Below are positions 7,877-13,692 of a stretch of DNA of 37,542 nt, in pieces. How positions within the stretch are numbered: the first letter of the stretch is position 1; each line of letters opens with the position of its first letter. The notes under the pieces were generated by a model, which did no database searches, was not told the DNA's origin, and saw only the letters and a list, made by a program, of their open reading frames with translations. This DNA is from a virus. The position numbers were made by a program, and so were the translations under genes. Where the stretch lies: positions 1 to 37,542 of the IMG/VR virus record IMGVR_UViG_3300017917_004490. The stretch is one strand, 5' to 3'.

Positions 7877-8271
7877 ACCCCGAACTCCGCCCGCTTCATG
7901 TTCAGAACCCGCGCCTCGCCCGGCCCGATGTCCGGCCCGGATTCGCTCTCGGGGTGCCGCGAACCCGCAAGCTGACCCACAAAGTCCAGGCACCGGGCGG
8001 CAAAATCATCGTGATCCATGCCCTCAGGCAGGCACACCACGACCAGCCCGTCGTCCAGCAACAGGGCCGTGGCATCGGCCGGAAATGTCCGGGCAAAGGC
8101 CCCCAGGGCATCCAGCGGCATTTCCGCGCTGCCCTCGGCCCAGGTCCGCACCGTCCGCTCCTTGCGGCCCATCCGGTGCGCCACCTGCTTCATCGTCAGG
8201 CCGGTTCCATGCATCCCGATCCGGAACGCGTCCCGCTGCCGCTCCTGCATGATGCTGCGATCAGCCGACAT
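7873..8271 (-). CDS. Putative HTH regulator of the early operon
   Basis: A 132-residue protein. Residues about 15-50 form an XRE/Cro-like helix-turn-helix (GLTMKQVAHRMGRKERTVRTWAEG), followed by a segment on Asp/Ala-rich helices (PLDALGAFARTF) and an acidic C-terminus. I chose the ATG at 8271 with AGGA upstream; it overlaps the Cro-like gene by 11 bases. Being the second gene of the leftward operon, it could act as a secondary switch protein with a role like CII or Cro. That role is inference. Confidence 0.65.
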   Translation of the reverse strand: MSADRSIMQERQRDAFRIGMHGTGLTMKQVAHRMGRKERTVRTWAEGSAEMPLDALGAFARTFPADATALLLDDGLVVVCLPEGMDHDDFAARCLDFVGQLAGSRHPESESGPDIGPGEARVLNMKRAEFGV

Positions 8272-8521
8272 GATCCTGCGCCCCTTCCGGCGTAGAAGCG
8301 GCACCATGACAACCAATGCTCTCAGTGCGCGCAACAAACTCGAAGAAATCGTTGGGCGTTACCTGTCCACCCGTGTGGTGGAAGATCGCCTCCAGCAGCC
8401 GCCGCGATGGCATGATCTCGCCACGCGCCGCACGCGTAATTGTCGAAACGGCAACGCCGCATGCCTGCCCGAGGCGCGAAGCACTATTGCCGTCAATCTG
8501 CAGATACTCGGAGAGGGTCAT
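8261..8521 (-). CDS. Cro-like HTH repressor
   Basis: An 86-residue protein of a type common in alphaproteobacterial prophages: a YdaS/Cro-like HTH at residues 10-45 (SASRLGQACGVAVSTITRAARGEIMPSRRL split by a turn), then a Thr-Gly-Gly-x-Val-Thr-Pro-Asn-Asp-Phe motif. It is the first gene of the leftward operon and diverges from the CI-like gene, the classical position for Cro. The predicted -10 ends 8 bases before the ATG at 8521, so its mRNA is probably leaderless; an ATG at 8530 lies within the -10 and is unlikely to be used. Confidence 0.8.
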   Translation of the reverse strand: MTLSEYLQIDGNSASRLGQACGVAVSTITRAARGEIMPSRRLLEAIFHHTGGQVTPNDFFEFVARTESIGCHGAASTPEGAQDHVG

Positions 8522-8528
8522 GACCGCC

Positions 8529-8557
8529 ATATTGCGTAATGCGCAATTCGCAGTCAA
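8529..8557 (-). promoter_or_regulatory. Leftward early promoter (PL-like)
   Basis: On the minus strand, TTGACT (8557-8552) is followed by a 17-base spacer and CAATAT (8534-8529). The palindromic operator at 8531-8547 fills the spacer and enters the -10, so a bound repressor would block polymerase. The transcription start should fall at about 8522, next to the ATG at 8521. Confidence 0.7.
8531..8547. promoter_or_regulatory. Repressor operator OL1
   Basis: ATTGCGTAATGCGCAAT is a perfect 6-base inverted repeat (ATTGCG/CGCAAT) with a 5-base centre. It lies within the leftward promoter, and three related sites are found around the repressor gene. Confidence 0.75.
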
Positions 8558-8564
8558 GGCAAAC

Positions 8565-8581
8565 TTTGCGCATCACGCTAT
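8565..8581. promoter_or_regulatory. Repressor operator OL2
   Basis: TTTGCGCATCACGCTAT matches 14 of 17 positions of the reverse-complement consensus ATTGCGCATTACGCAAT. Its centre is 34 bases from OL1. It lies upstream of the -35 of the leftward promoter and could affect the repressor's own promoter. Confidence 0.6.
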
Positions 8582-8615
8582 GGTTGCGCATCGGTCAGCA
8601 TGCGACGCTAGCGTC

Positions 8616-9263
8616 ATGCGCATACGCCTCAAGGAATTCCGCGAAAAGCTGGCCCTCTCCCAAGAGGAGATGGCCGGGAAACTGGGTGTCTCTGTCAGCC
8701 AGATCTCCCGGTGGGAAAGCGGATCGAACAACATTCCCAGCGTAAAGCTGCCCGATCTTGCGCGCGCGTATCACTGCCGCGTAGGCGACATATTCGATGA
8801 CAGCGACGAAGATTTCCTGCAGCCGGGCCCCACTCTTTACGTCCAGGGGGCTGTCCAGGCCGGGCATTTCATCGAAGCCTGGCAGGTGCCTGAGGACGAA
8901 TGGGAGAGATACACAGGCCGGGCAGACATCTCCGCCCCACTGCAGCGCCGCTTCGGCCTGCGTGTGGTCGGCGAGAGCATGAATGAAGTTTATCCGTCAG
9001 GCACCATTCTGGATTGCGTCGCCTATGACGGACTGGAACCGATCCCCAACGGGAAGCGCGTCATTGTTCAGCGGCAACGTTGGCACGATGGCACAGAAAC
9101 CACCGTTAAAGAGTACTTCCGAGATGCCGAAGGGATAGAATGGCTGGTCCCCCGCTCATCAAATCCCGCGTTTCAGTCACCGTTCCGCTGCGACCAGCCG
9201 GGTGACGACATCGAAGAGATCCGGATCATAGCAATTGTGGTCGCTTCGATACGCCCAGAGTAG
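8616..9263 (+). CDS. CI/LexA-like phage repressor with S24 self-cleavage domain
   Basis: A 215-residue repressor. Residues 6-60 form an XRE helix-turn-helix (LSQEEMAGKLGVSVSQISRWESG). The C-terminal S24 domain has catalytic Ser121 (VVGESM) and Lys165 (TTVKEY), and the Ala82-Gly83 pair in VQAGHF fits the RecA-stimulated cleavage site. It should keep the prophage silent by binding the ATTGCGCATTRCGCAA operators on both sides and be inactivated in the SOS response. I start it at the ATG at 8616. It has no Shine-Dalgarno and is preceded at once by a 12-base palindrome, so a leaderless mRNA, as for lambda cI, is possible. A frame extending to 8316 is a shadow of the opposite genes. Confidence 0.9.
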   Translation: MRIRLKEFREKLALSQEEMAGKLGVSVSQISRWESGSNNIPSVKLPDLARAYHCRVGDIFDDSDEDFLQPGPTLYVQGAVQAGHFIEAWQVPEDEWERYTGRADISAPLQRRFGLRVVGESMNEVYPSGTILDCVAYDGLEPIPNGKRVIVQRQRWHDGTETTVKEYFRDAEGIEWLVPRSSNPAFQSPFRCDQPGDDIEEIRIIAIVVASIRPE

Positions 9264-9278
9264 CGCCGCCACCATCGC

Positions 9279-9295
9279 ATTGCGCAACACGCAAA
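9279..9295. promoter_or_regulatory. Repressor operator OR2
   Basis: ATTGCGCAACACGCAAA matches 14 of 17 positions of ATTGCGCATTACGCAAT. It lies just after the repressor gene and upstream of the rightward -35, with its centre 34 bases from OR1, the same spacing as the left pair. Confidence 0.65.
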
Positions 9296-9302
9296 TTATA
9301 GA

Positions 9303-9332
9303 TTGACTTGAAATTGCGCATTGCGCAAATAT
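9303..9332 (+). promoter_or_regulatory. Rightward early promoter (PR-like)
   Basis: TTGACT (9303-9308), a 17-base spacer, then CAAATAT from 9326. This copies the layout of the leftward promoter. Operator OR1 fills the spacer. It drives the operon beginning at 9354. Confidence 0.7.
9313..9329. promoter_or_regulatory. Repressor operator OR1
   Basis: ATTGCGCATTGCGCAAA is a near-perfect inverted repeat (TTGCGCA and TGCGCAA) between the -35 and -10 of the rightward promoter. It differs from the left perfect operator's reverse complement at two positions. Confidence 0.7.
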
Positions 9333-9353
9333 GGCCTCGCAAACGGAGGCCAT

Positions 9354-9812
9354 ATGTCCGATACCCTTGCCAACTTCGCTGCATCCATGTTCCGCGCCCG
9401 CCGCACCCGGCGCCTGCGCGCTGTGGAAGCCGGGGAACAGACGCCCGAACAGGCGGAACAGGTTCTGCGGCCCTGGCTGGCCATCGCCATCGATGTCGGC
9501 GCGGACCTTCACGAATTTGCCGATCTGCTGGCGGAAACCGTCATTTATGAACGCAACATGGATGCCGCCGCGCGCGAACGCCGCCAGCGCGACACTCGCC
9601 GCCGCGTCGCGGATGATATCGCCCCCCTGTCCGCCCGGCGCGATCTGGTCGAACGCGAACGCAACCACGCGCTGAACGTGCTGGGCCATGCCATGGCTTC
9701 CGCCCAGCCCCCGGCCACCCTTGAAAACCTGCGCCACACCGCCGCCATGCTTGTCGCTCTGGCAGACCATGTCGGCGTCACGGCCCCCTACCTGCCGAAG
9801 GTGCCGGCATGA
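9354..9812 (+). CDS. Hypothetical protein, first gene of rightward operon
   Basis: A 152-residue, almost wholly helical protein with many Arg and Glu residues (MSDTLANFAASMFRARRTRRL..., ERNMDAAARERRQRDTRRRV). The start at 9354 is supported by GGAGG at 9345-9349; a frame from 9321 begins inside the promoter. No recognised family. It is the first gene under control of the rightward promoter, so it is expressed as soon as repression is lifted. Its basic helical character would allow nucleic-acid contact, but that is only a suggestion. Confidence 0.7.
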   Translation: MSDTLANFAASMFRARRTRRLRAVEAGEQTPEQAEQVLRPWLAIAIDVGADLHEFADLLAETVIYERNMDAAARERRQRDTRRRVADDIAPLSARRDLVERERNHALNVLGHAMASAQPPATLENLRHTAAMLVALADHVGVTAPYLPKVPA

Positions 9813-10108
9813 CAGGCCCATTTCCGCCCACGCACCGCCAGATGCAGCTGCTGCGCTTCATCACCGGCTACCTCGAAGCACATTCCGGCGTCGGCCCTAC
9901 CTTGATCGAATGCGCGCAGGCCGTTGGCTATCGCTCGAAATCCAACGTCTACGGCCTGCTTTCCGGGCTTGAACGCCGGGGCCTCATTCACCGCCTGCCG
10001 CAACGCCAGCGCGCCATCGAAGTCCTGCACCCCGTCTCCATTCCGCGCGCGCCCGATGGCGCCCCGCTGCATCTCGTCACGCTTCCCACGCTGGAGAACC
10101 GCCCATGA
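9809..10108 (+). CDS. LexA-type winged-helix DNA-binding protein
   Basis: A 99-residue protein that resembles the N-terminal DNA-binding domain of LexA alone: THRQMQLLRFITGYLEAHSGVGPTLIECAQAVGYRSKSNVYGLLSGLERRGLI, with the recognition helix around residues 40-58. No peptidase part follows. It overlaps the previous gene by 4 bases (ATGA). It may regulate phage or host LexA-type operators, or act as a simple repressor. The domain assignment is good; its target is unknown. Confidence 0.75.
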   Translation: MTGPFPPTHRQMQLLRFITGYLEAHSGVGPTLIECAQAVGYRSKSNVYGLLSGLERRGLIHRLPQRQRAIEVLHPVSIPRAPDGAPLHLVTLPTLENRP

Positions 10109-10278
10109 CCGGCCCCGAACTGCAACGCATCTTCGATCTGGAATCCGCAGCCCTGGCCCAGATGCAGGCTGACATCGCCGCCCACCACGCGGCCAACCCG
10201 CTCAACACCAGCCCCCTGATGGCCGCCTTCCTGCCCCTGCTGGGCGCGGCCATGGCGATCTGCATGGTGCTGGCATGA
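10105..10278 (+). CDS. Small single-span membrane protein
   Basis: A 57-residue frame (MTGPELQRIFDLES...) joined to its neighbours by ATGA overlaps at both ends. Residues 38-57 are hydrophobic (MAAFLPLLGAAMAICMVLA) and would form one C-terminal transmembrane helix; the N-terminal part is a soluble amphipathic helix. Function unknown. The overlaps make it a real gene despite its size. Confidence 0.6.
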   Translation: MTGPELQRIFDLESAALAQMQADIAAHHAANPLNTSPLMAAFLPLLGAAMAICMVLA

Positions 10279-10583
10279 CCGCGCGGCACACTCCGGGGCC
10301 GTGGCGCGCTGACGGTCCGCCGCACAATCGCATTGTCTGGTGCGAAGGCACGGACAATCGCGTCTGCTTCATGGCTCACAGCGATGGCGCAGACAACGAA
10401 CGCGACATTGCCACCAGCAACCTTGTCGCCGCCGCCCCGCTCCTGCTGGAAGCCCTGCAGGAAGCCGTGGCCCAATACGGCAAGCCCGGCGGCCCGTGGA
10501 ACGTCCCCAGCGATCCCGGCGGATGGATCGCCCGCGCAAAGGATGCCCTCGCCGCCGCCACCCCGGAAGGACCCGCAGCATGA
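10275..10583 (+). CDS. HTPGPW-type conserved small phage protein
   Basis: A 102-residue protein starting with the HTPGPW motif (residues 5-10) and carrying later SNLVAAAPLLLEALQEAV, the pattern of a widespread family of small phage/prophage proteins whose typical form is HTPGPW followed by an Ala-rich AAAPDLLEAL block. The function of the family is not known. It is joined by ATGA overlaps to both neighbours, in the early rightward operon. Confidence 0.75.
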   Translation: MTARHTPGPWRADGPPHNRIVWCEGTDNRVCFMAHSDGADNERDIATSNLVAAAPLLLEALQEAVAQYGKPGGPWNVPSDPGGWIARAKDALAAATPEGPAA

Positions 10584-10792
10584 ACTGCACCTGCCACGCC
10601 TATCCGAACCCCGATTGCCCGCGCCACGGCTGGCCGGAAGAACGGGAAATCGACCCCGCCCTGCAAGACCGGCTGGACCGCGCCGAAGCGATCGGCATCG
10701 CCTCCATGGCCTGCCTGATCGCCGCCATCCTGCTGGCCGCCATCGGCTTCGGCCTGCACGGCTTCGTCCGCTTCATGGGCTGGGCGCAATGA
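10580..10792 (+). CDS. Small Cys-containing membrane protein
   Basis: A 70-residue protein. The N-terminus has Cys3, Cys5, Cys13 and His residues (MNCTCHAYPNPDCPRHGW), a possible metal-binding knuckle. Residues 39-58 form a transmembrane helix (GIASMACLIAAILLAAIGFG). It starts with an ATGA overlap. No family recognised; the function cannot be stated. Confidence 0.6.
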   Translation: MNCTCHAYPNPDCPRHGWPEEREIDPALQDRLDRAEAIGIASMACLIAAILLAAIGFGLHGFVRFMGWAQ

Positions 10793-11064
10793 TGGAAACC
10801 AGCGGCCTCATGTTTCTGGCGGGCTTTGCCTGGCGCTGGTGGCTGCGCACCCAGGACGTGAAGCCCGAACGGCCCTTGCCGCCGCCGTGGAAGCTGGAAC
10901 TGGTCGACGGCCTGCTGGCCAAGATCGATCGCTTCCGCACGAACATGCGCTTTGCCGGGATCGACGAACATTCCGAATGGCGCACCACGGCTACTTTCCA
11001 GATTGAACGCAAGGGCCAGCCCACCGTCTACCTCACCCTTTCCAACCGGGAACTTGTGCCATGA
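10789..11064 (+). CDS. Hypothetical protein with hydrophobic N-terminus
   Basis: A 91-residue protein with two consecutive ATG codons at its start (10789 and 10792). The first gives an ATGA overlap with the preceding stop. A short hydrophobic/aromatic stretch near the start (LMFLAGFAWRWWLR) is followed by a soluble alpha/beta region with an RTTATFQIERKGQPTVYLTLS strand pair. No recognised family. Confidence 0.6.
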   Translation: MMETSGLMFLAGFAWRWWLRTQDVKPERPLPPPWKLELVDGLLAKIDRFRTNMRFAGIDEHSEWRTTATFQIERKGQPTVYLTLSNRELVP

Positions 11065-11252
11065 CGCCCAACCCCCAACCGCACGGCACCATTGCCGGCA
11101 CGGCCTATATCCTGCGCACCGCGCGCGGCTGCAACGTGCTGATCTTCGACGATCTGGCCCGCGCCCGCGCGGAAAAGGCCCGCCTCGAAACCCGCAGCAA
11201 GGCCCGCTTCGCCATCGTCAAGGCCACCACCATCGAAGAGGTGCTGCAATGA
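11061..11252 (+). CDS. Small hypothetical protein
   Basis: A 63-residue alpha/beta protein (TAYILRTARGCNVLIFDDLARARAEKARL). It begins and ends in ATGA overlaps in the same chain of short genes. No family recognised. The tail TTIEEVLQ is typical of proteins that use short domains to modify host functions, but no evidence for this exists here. Confidence 0.55.
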   Translation: MTPNPQPHGTIAGTAYILRTARGCNVLIFDDLARARAEKARLETRSKARFAIVKATTIEEVLQ

Positions 11253-11395
11253 TCCCGCGCTTTGCCATTTTCCACACCACCACCAGCGCGGCCGACGATG
11301 CACGCGGCACCGGCCCCGAATTCGAAGGTCGCTCCCTCTGCATCACCTGGGGCCGCTGGACGCTGGAAATCACCCTCGCCCGGTGGGTCGCCTGA
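11249..11395 (+). CDS. Very small hypothetical protein
   Basis: A 48-residue frame (MIPRFAIFHTTTSAADDARG...) rich in aromatic and beta-forming residues at its end (SLCITWGRWTLEITLARW). It is joined by an ATGA overlap to the gene before and by TGATG to the one after. Coding is supported by these overlaps only. Confidence 0.5.
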   Translation: MIPRFAIFHTTTSAADDARGTGPEFEGRSLCITWGRWTLEITLARWVA

Positions 11396-11538
11396 TGGGC
11401 CGCGTCCTGATCGCATGCGAACGCTCCGGCGTCGATCGCGCGAAGAAGCGCAGCGAAACCTTCCCCGGCCTCGCCCGGGCCATGGCCAGCCAATGGGGCG
11501 CCCTGCTTCCCGAAACCCCGGCCAGCGCTTCGGCCTGA
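11395..11538 (+). pseudogene. Short frame, possible remnant of a phage cytosine-methylase-like gene
   Basis: A 47-residue frame beginning MGRVLIACERSGVDR. This start resembles the N-terminal nucleotide-binding strand (RVLIACExSGxVR) of a family of phage-borne methylase-like proteins, but the resemblance ends after about 15 residues and the rest lacks any methylase motif. It may be a degraded relic or a genuine small protein. It begins with a TGATG overlap and ends 21 bases before ssb. Confidence 0.4.
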
Positions 11539-11559
11539 CCACCACATAAAGGAACCCTT

Positions 11560-11997
11560 ATGTCATCCGTCAACAAGGTCATCATCGTCGGCCACCTCGG
11601 CGCAGACCCCGAAGTCCGCTCCTTCCCGAACGGCGGCAAGGTGGCCAGCCTGCGCATCGCCACCAGCGAAAGCTGGAAGGACCGCGCCACCGGCGAACGC
11701 AAGGAGCGCACCGAATGGCACAGCGTGTCCATCCAGTCGGGCAGCGAAGGCGGCGGCCTCGTCGGCGTGGCGGAACGCTGGCTGCGCAAGGGCAGCAAGG
11801 TCTACATCGAAGGTAGCTTGCGCACCCGCAAGTGGCAGGACCAGTCCGGCGCGGATCGCTACACCACCGAAGTCGTCCTGTCCGGCCCCCGCGCCACGCT
11901 CGTCATGCTGGACACCCAGCGCCGCGACGGCACCCCCGCCGGCCACGCCGACCCCGGCCCCGGCCCCGCCGATCTCGATGATGAAATCCCGTTATGA
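11560..11997 (+). CDS. ssb: Single-stranded DNA-binding protein
   Basis: A 145-residue SSB with a complete OB-fold: [22 protein letters not shown], then [13 protein letters not shown], then a TEWHSVSI strand and [15 protein letters not shown]. After a Gly/Pro/Asp-rich linker it ends in DLDDEIPL, the acidic tip that normally recruits replication and repair partners (canonical DDDIPF, so here the last residue is Leu). It coats single-stranded DNA in phage replication and repair. AAAGGAA lies 6 to 12 bases before the start. It is slightly shorter than host SSBs, as expected for a phage copy. Confidence 0.95.
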   Translation: MSSVNKVIIVGHLGADPEVRSFPNGGKVASLRIATSESWKDRATGERKERTEWHSVSIQSGSEGGGLVGVAERWLRKGSKVYIEGSLRTRKWQDQSGADRYTTEVVLSGPRATLVMLDTQRRDGTPAGHADPGPGPADLDDEIPL

Positions 11998-12098
11998 CCC
12001 CATCCGCAGAACGCGCGGCAATGGGTCGCGCGGCGGTATTCGGCCCGAGCCGGGGCGGGTGGGTAACACCCCGGCAGACTTCAAGTAGGAAAGAATAA
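11994..12098 (+). CDS. Possible tiny frame after ssb
   Basis: A 34-residue frame ([20 protein letters not shown]...) that starts in an ATGA overlap with the ssb stop and ends one base into the ATG of the next gene. It is basic and without recognisable features. It may be a real coupling peptide or only spacer sequence. The overlaps at both ends are the only support. Confidence 0.3.
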   Translation: MTPSAERAAMGRAAVFGPSRGGWVTPRQTSSRKE

Positions 12099-12277
12099 TG
12101 CGCCTGGCCGACTGCATGATATTTATTGCGTCATTCTGCTGCGCCGTTGCTGGCACCTATGCTGCTGCCTGGGCGATCGACACAAAGCTGGATGATTTCG
12201 ACAAGACAAACGCCCTTGTCATCGCCGGCACAACTACGATCGTGGCCGCACTGCGCCGCAAGGGTAGCAACTCATGA
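12098..12277 (+). CDS. Small two-span membrane protein
   Basis: A 59-residue protein with two hydrophobic segments (residues 4-26, MIFIASFCCAVAGTYAAAWAI region; residues 39-51, ALVIAGTTTIVAAL) separated by a charged turn (DTKLDDFDKT). Its sequence has visibly lower GC than its neighbours, suggesting separate acquisition. AGTAGGAAAG lies upstream as ribosome-binding site, and it overlaps the next gene by ATGA. Function unknown. Confidence 0.55.
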   Translation: MRLADCMIFIASFCCAVAGTYAAAWAIDTKLDDFDKTNALVIAGTTTIVAALRRKGSNS

Positions 12278-12510
12278 CCCTCCCCACCCGCATCCGCGAA
12301 GCCGCGCGCCCCGGCCTGCCGCTCGGCCCCGACACGCCGCTGGACGCGGCGCTGGACCAGGTGGACCGCATCTGCAGCCTGCCCTTCTGGCTGGAAGAAG
12401 CCACGGGCCGCATCCCCACCGATGCCGAACTTCTCAGCTGGCACACCCTGGGCGACGCCCTGCGCTGGGCCGGCATCACATGGCCAGAGGAACAGGAGAC
12501 CCAGACATGA
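12274..12510 (+). CDS. Small hypothetical protein
   Basis: A 78-residue protein (MTLPTRIREAARPGLPLGPDTPLDAALDQVDRIC...). Helical with a Trp-rich second half (LPFWLEEATGRIPTDAELLSWHTLGDALRWAG). It has ATGA overlaps at both ends. No recognised family. Confidence 0.6.
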   Translation: MTLPTRIREAARPGLPLGPDTPLDAALDQVDRICSLPFWLEEATGRIPTDAELLSWHTLGDALRWAGITWPEEQETQT

Positions 12511-12932
12511 GGAAAATCCCCAAGGTCAAGCCCGCCACCATCGAAAACCCGCTGGCCTGGTATGCCGGCACGTCAGATGAATTTATGAACATCGCCGGCC
12601 CCCTGGCCACGCGCGACGAAGCCATTGCTGCCGGGCGCGATCATCAGGCGGGCGAACCGTTCTACATCTGCCAGGCTGCGCCTTATGGCTGGCGCGCGCC
12701 CGATGCCGATAGCGTCATGGATGCATGGATCGAAGACCATGATGAACTTTGGTGGGAAGATGGATTTGATAGCTTCGTGGGCAAGAATGGCGAAGAGGTG
12801 ATTGCGGTCGACGATTTGCAGACTGTCTTGAACGAATGGTTCCTGCGCCACCGCGCCATGCTACCCACGGCCACCGCCTTTTGCATCAAACGCGACGGCG
12901 AATGGATCGACAGCAGGGAACAACCCGCATGA
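12507..12932 (+). CDS. Conserved prophage protein with WYAGTSDE motif
   Basis: A 141-residue protein. The segment WYAGTSDEFMNIAGPLATRDEAIAAGR followed by EPFYICQAAPYG resembles a family of uncharacterised proteins seen in alphaproteobacterial prophages, always with a Trp-Tyr-x-Gly-Thr-Ser-Asp-Glu start and a Phe-Tyr-Ile-Cys strand. The middle is acidic (DAWIEDHDELWWEDGFD). Function unknown. It overlaps the methyltransferase gene by 4 bases. Confidence 0.65.
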   Translation: MRKIPKVKPATIENPLAWYAGTSDEFMNIAGPLATRDEAIAAGRDHQAGEPFYICQAAPYGWRAPDADSVMDAWIEDHDELWWEDGFDSFVGKNGEEVIAVDDLQTVLNEWFLRHRAMLPTATAFCIKRDGEWIDSREQPA

Positions 12933-13507
12933 GCCCCTTCGCTCACCTCCCCCTGTTCGGCTTCAACATCATCCACGCGGACCCGCCGTGGGCGTTTGAG
13001 AACTATTCGGAAAAGGGCGAGGGCCGGAACCCGAACCAGCATTACCCCACCATGGGCTGGGAACAGATCGCCGCCCTGCCGGTGGGCGATCTTGCCGCGC
13101 GGGACTGCGCGCTGTTCCTCTGGTGCGTCGATCCGCTGCTGGACCGGGGCTTTGACGTCCTGCGCCGGTGGGGCTTCCGCTTTGTCACCGTCGCCTTTAC
13201 CTGGGCCAAGCGATCCAGCACCGGCGCGGCCTGGCACATGGGCACCGGCTATTACACGCGCGCCAACCCGGAAATCTGCCTGCTGGGCATGATGGGCAAC
13301 CTGCCCCGGCAAAGCGCCGCCGTCCGCCAGCTGGTGGTGGAACCCATCCGCGAACACAGCCGCAAGCCCGATCGCATCGCGGCCGACATCGAGTCGCTGT
13401 TCGGCGACGTCCCCCGCATCGAACTCTTCGCCCGCACCACCCACCCCGGCTGGACCAGCTGGGGCAACCAGGTGGACAAGTTCACCCCGGAGGCCGCTCC
13501 CCAGTGA
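12929..13507 (+). CDS. MT-A70 family adenine methyltransferase
   Basis: A 192-residue enzyme of the MT-A70 superfamily, which methylates adenine N6 in DNA or RNA using S-adenosylmethionine. The catalytic motif DPPW is at residues 18-21 (IIHADPPWAFENY). Later features fit the family: LFLWCVDPLL, then a WAKRSSTGAAWHMGTGYYTRANPEICLLG segment around the SAM pocket, REHSRKPDRIAADIESLFG, and the closing ELFARTTHPGWTSWGNQ. No specificity domain is attached, so the target site cannot be read from it. It lies between small accessory genes and the recombinase; self-modification against host restriction is the usual role. Confidence 0.9.
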   Translation: MSPFAHLPLFGFNIIHADPPWAFENYSEKGEGRNPNQHYPTMGWEQIAALPVGDLAARDCALFLWCVDPLLDRGFDVLRRWGFRFVTVAFTWAKRSSTGAAWHMGTGYYTRANPEICLLGMMGNLPRQSAAVRQLVVEPIREHSRKPDRIAADIESLFGDVPRIELFARTTHPGWTSWGNQVDKFTPEAAPQ

Positions 13508-13692
13508 CACCCTCGGCAGCCCCAGAATTTGACACGATTGCCCTGGCCATTGCGCGCGCGCTGGCCCGGCGGCATCATGCCGATTCGCAGGCAGCCCTCC
13601 CACAGCGGGTCACAGAGCCACTCGCACCACGCCGGAACCAACATGCGCACCGCCATCTACGCCCGCTTCAGCACCCAGCTGCAGAAGGATAG
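13504..13692 (+). CDS. Small basic protein overlapping recombinase start
   Basis: A 62-residue frame with a GTG start that overlaps the methyltransferase stop by GTGA and covers the first 50 bases of the recombinase gene in another frame. The helix FDTIALAIARALARRHHA resembles small proteins encoded just before recombinases in related prophages, and the tail is basic. It could be an excision or directionality accessory factor, but this is inference. Confidence 0.45.
   Translation: MTPSAAPEFDTIALAIARALARRHHADSQAALPQRVTEPLAPRRNQHAHRHLRPLQHPAAEG

Noticed and set aside
8316-8615. N-terminal extension of the repressor frame
   Set aside because: It runs antisense through the Cro-like gene and the promoter region; the HTH domain begins at the ATG at 8616.
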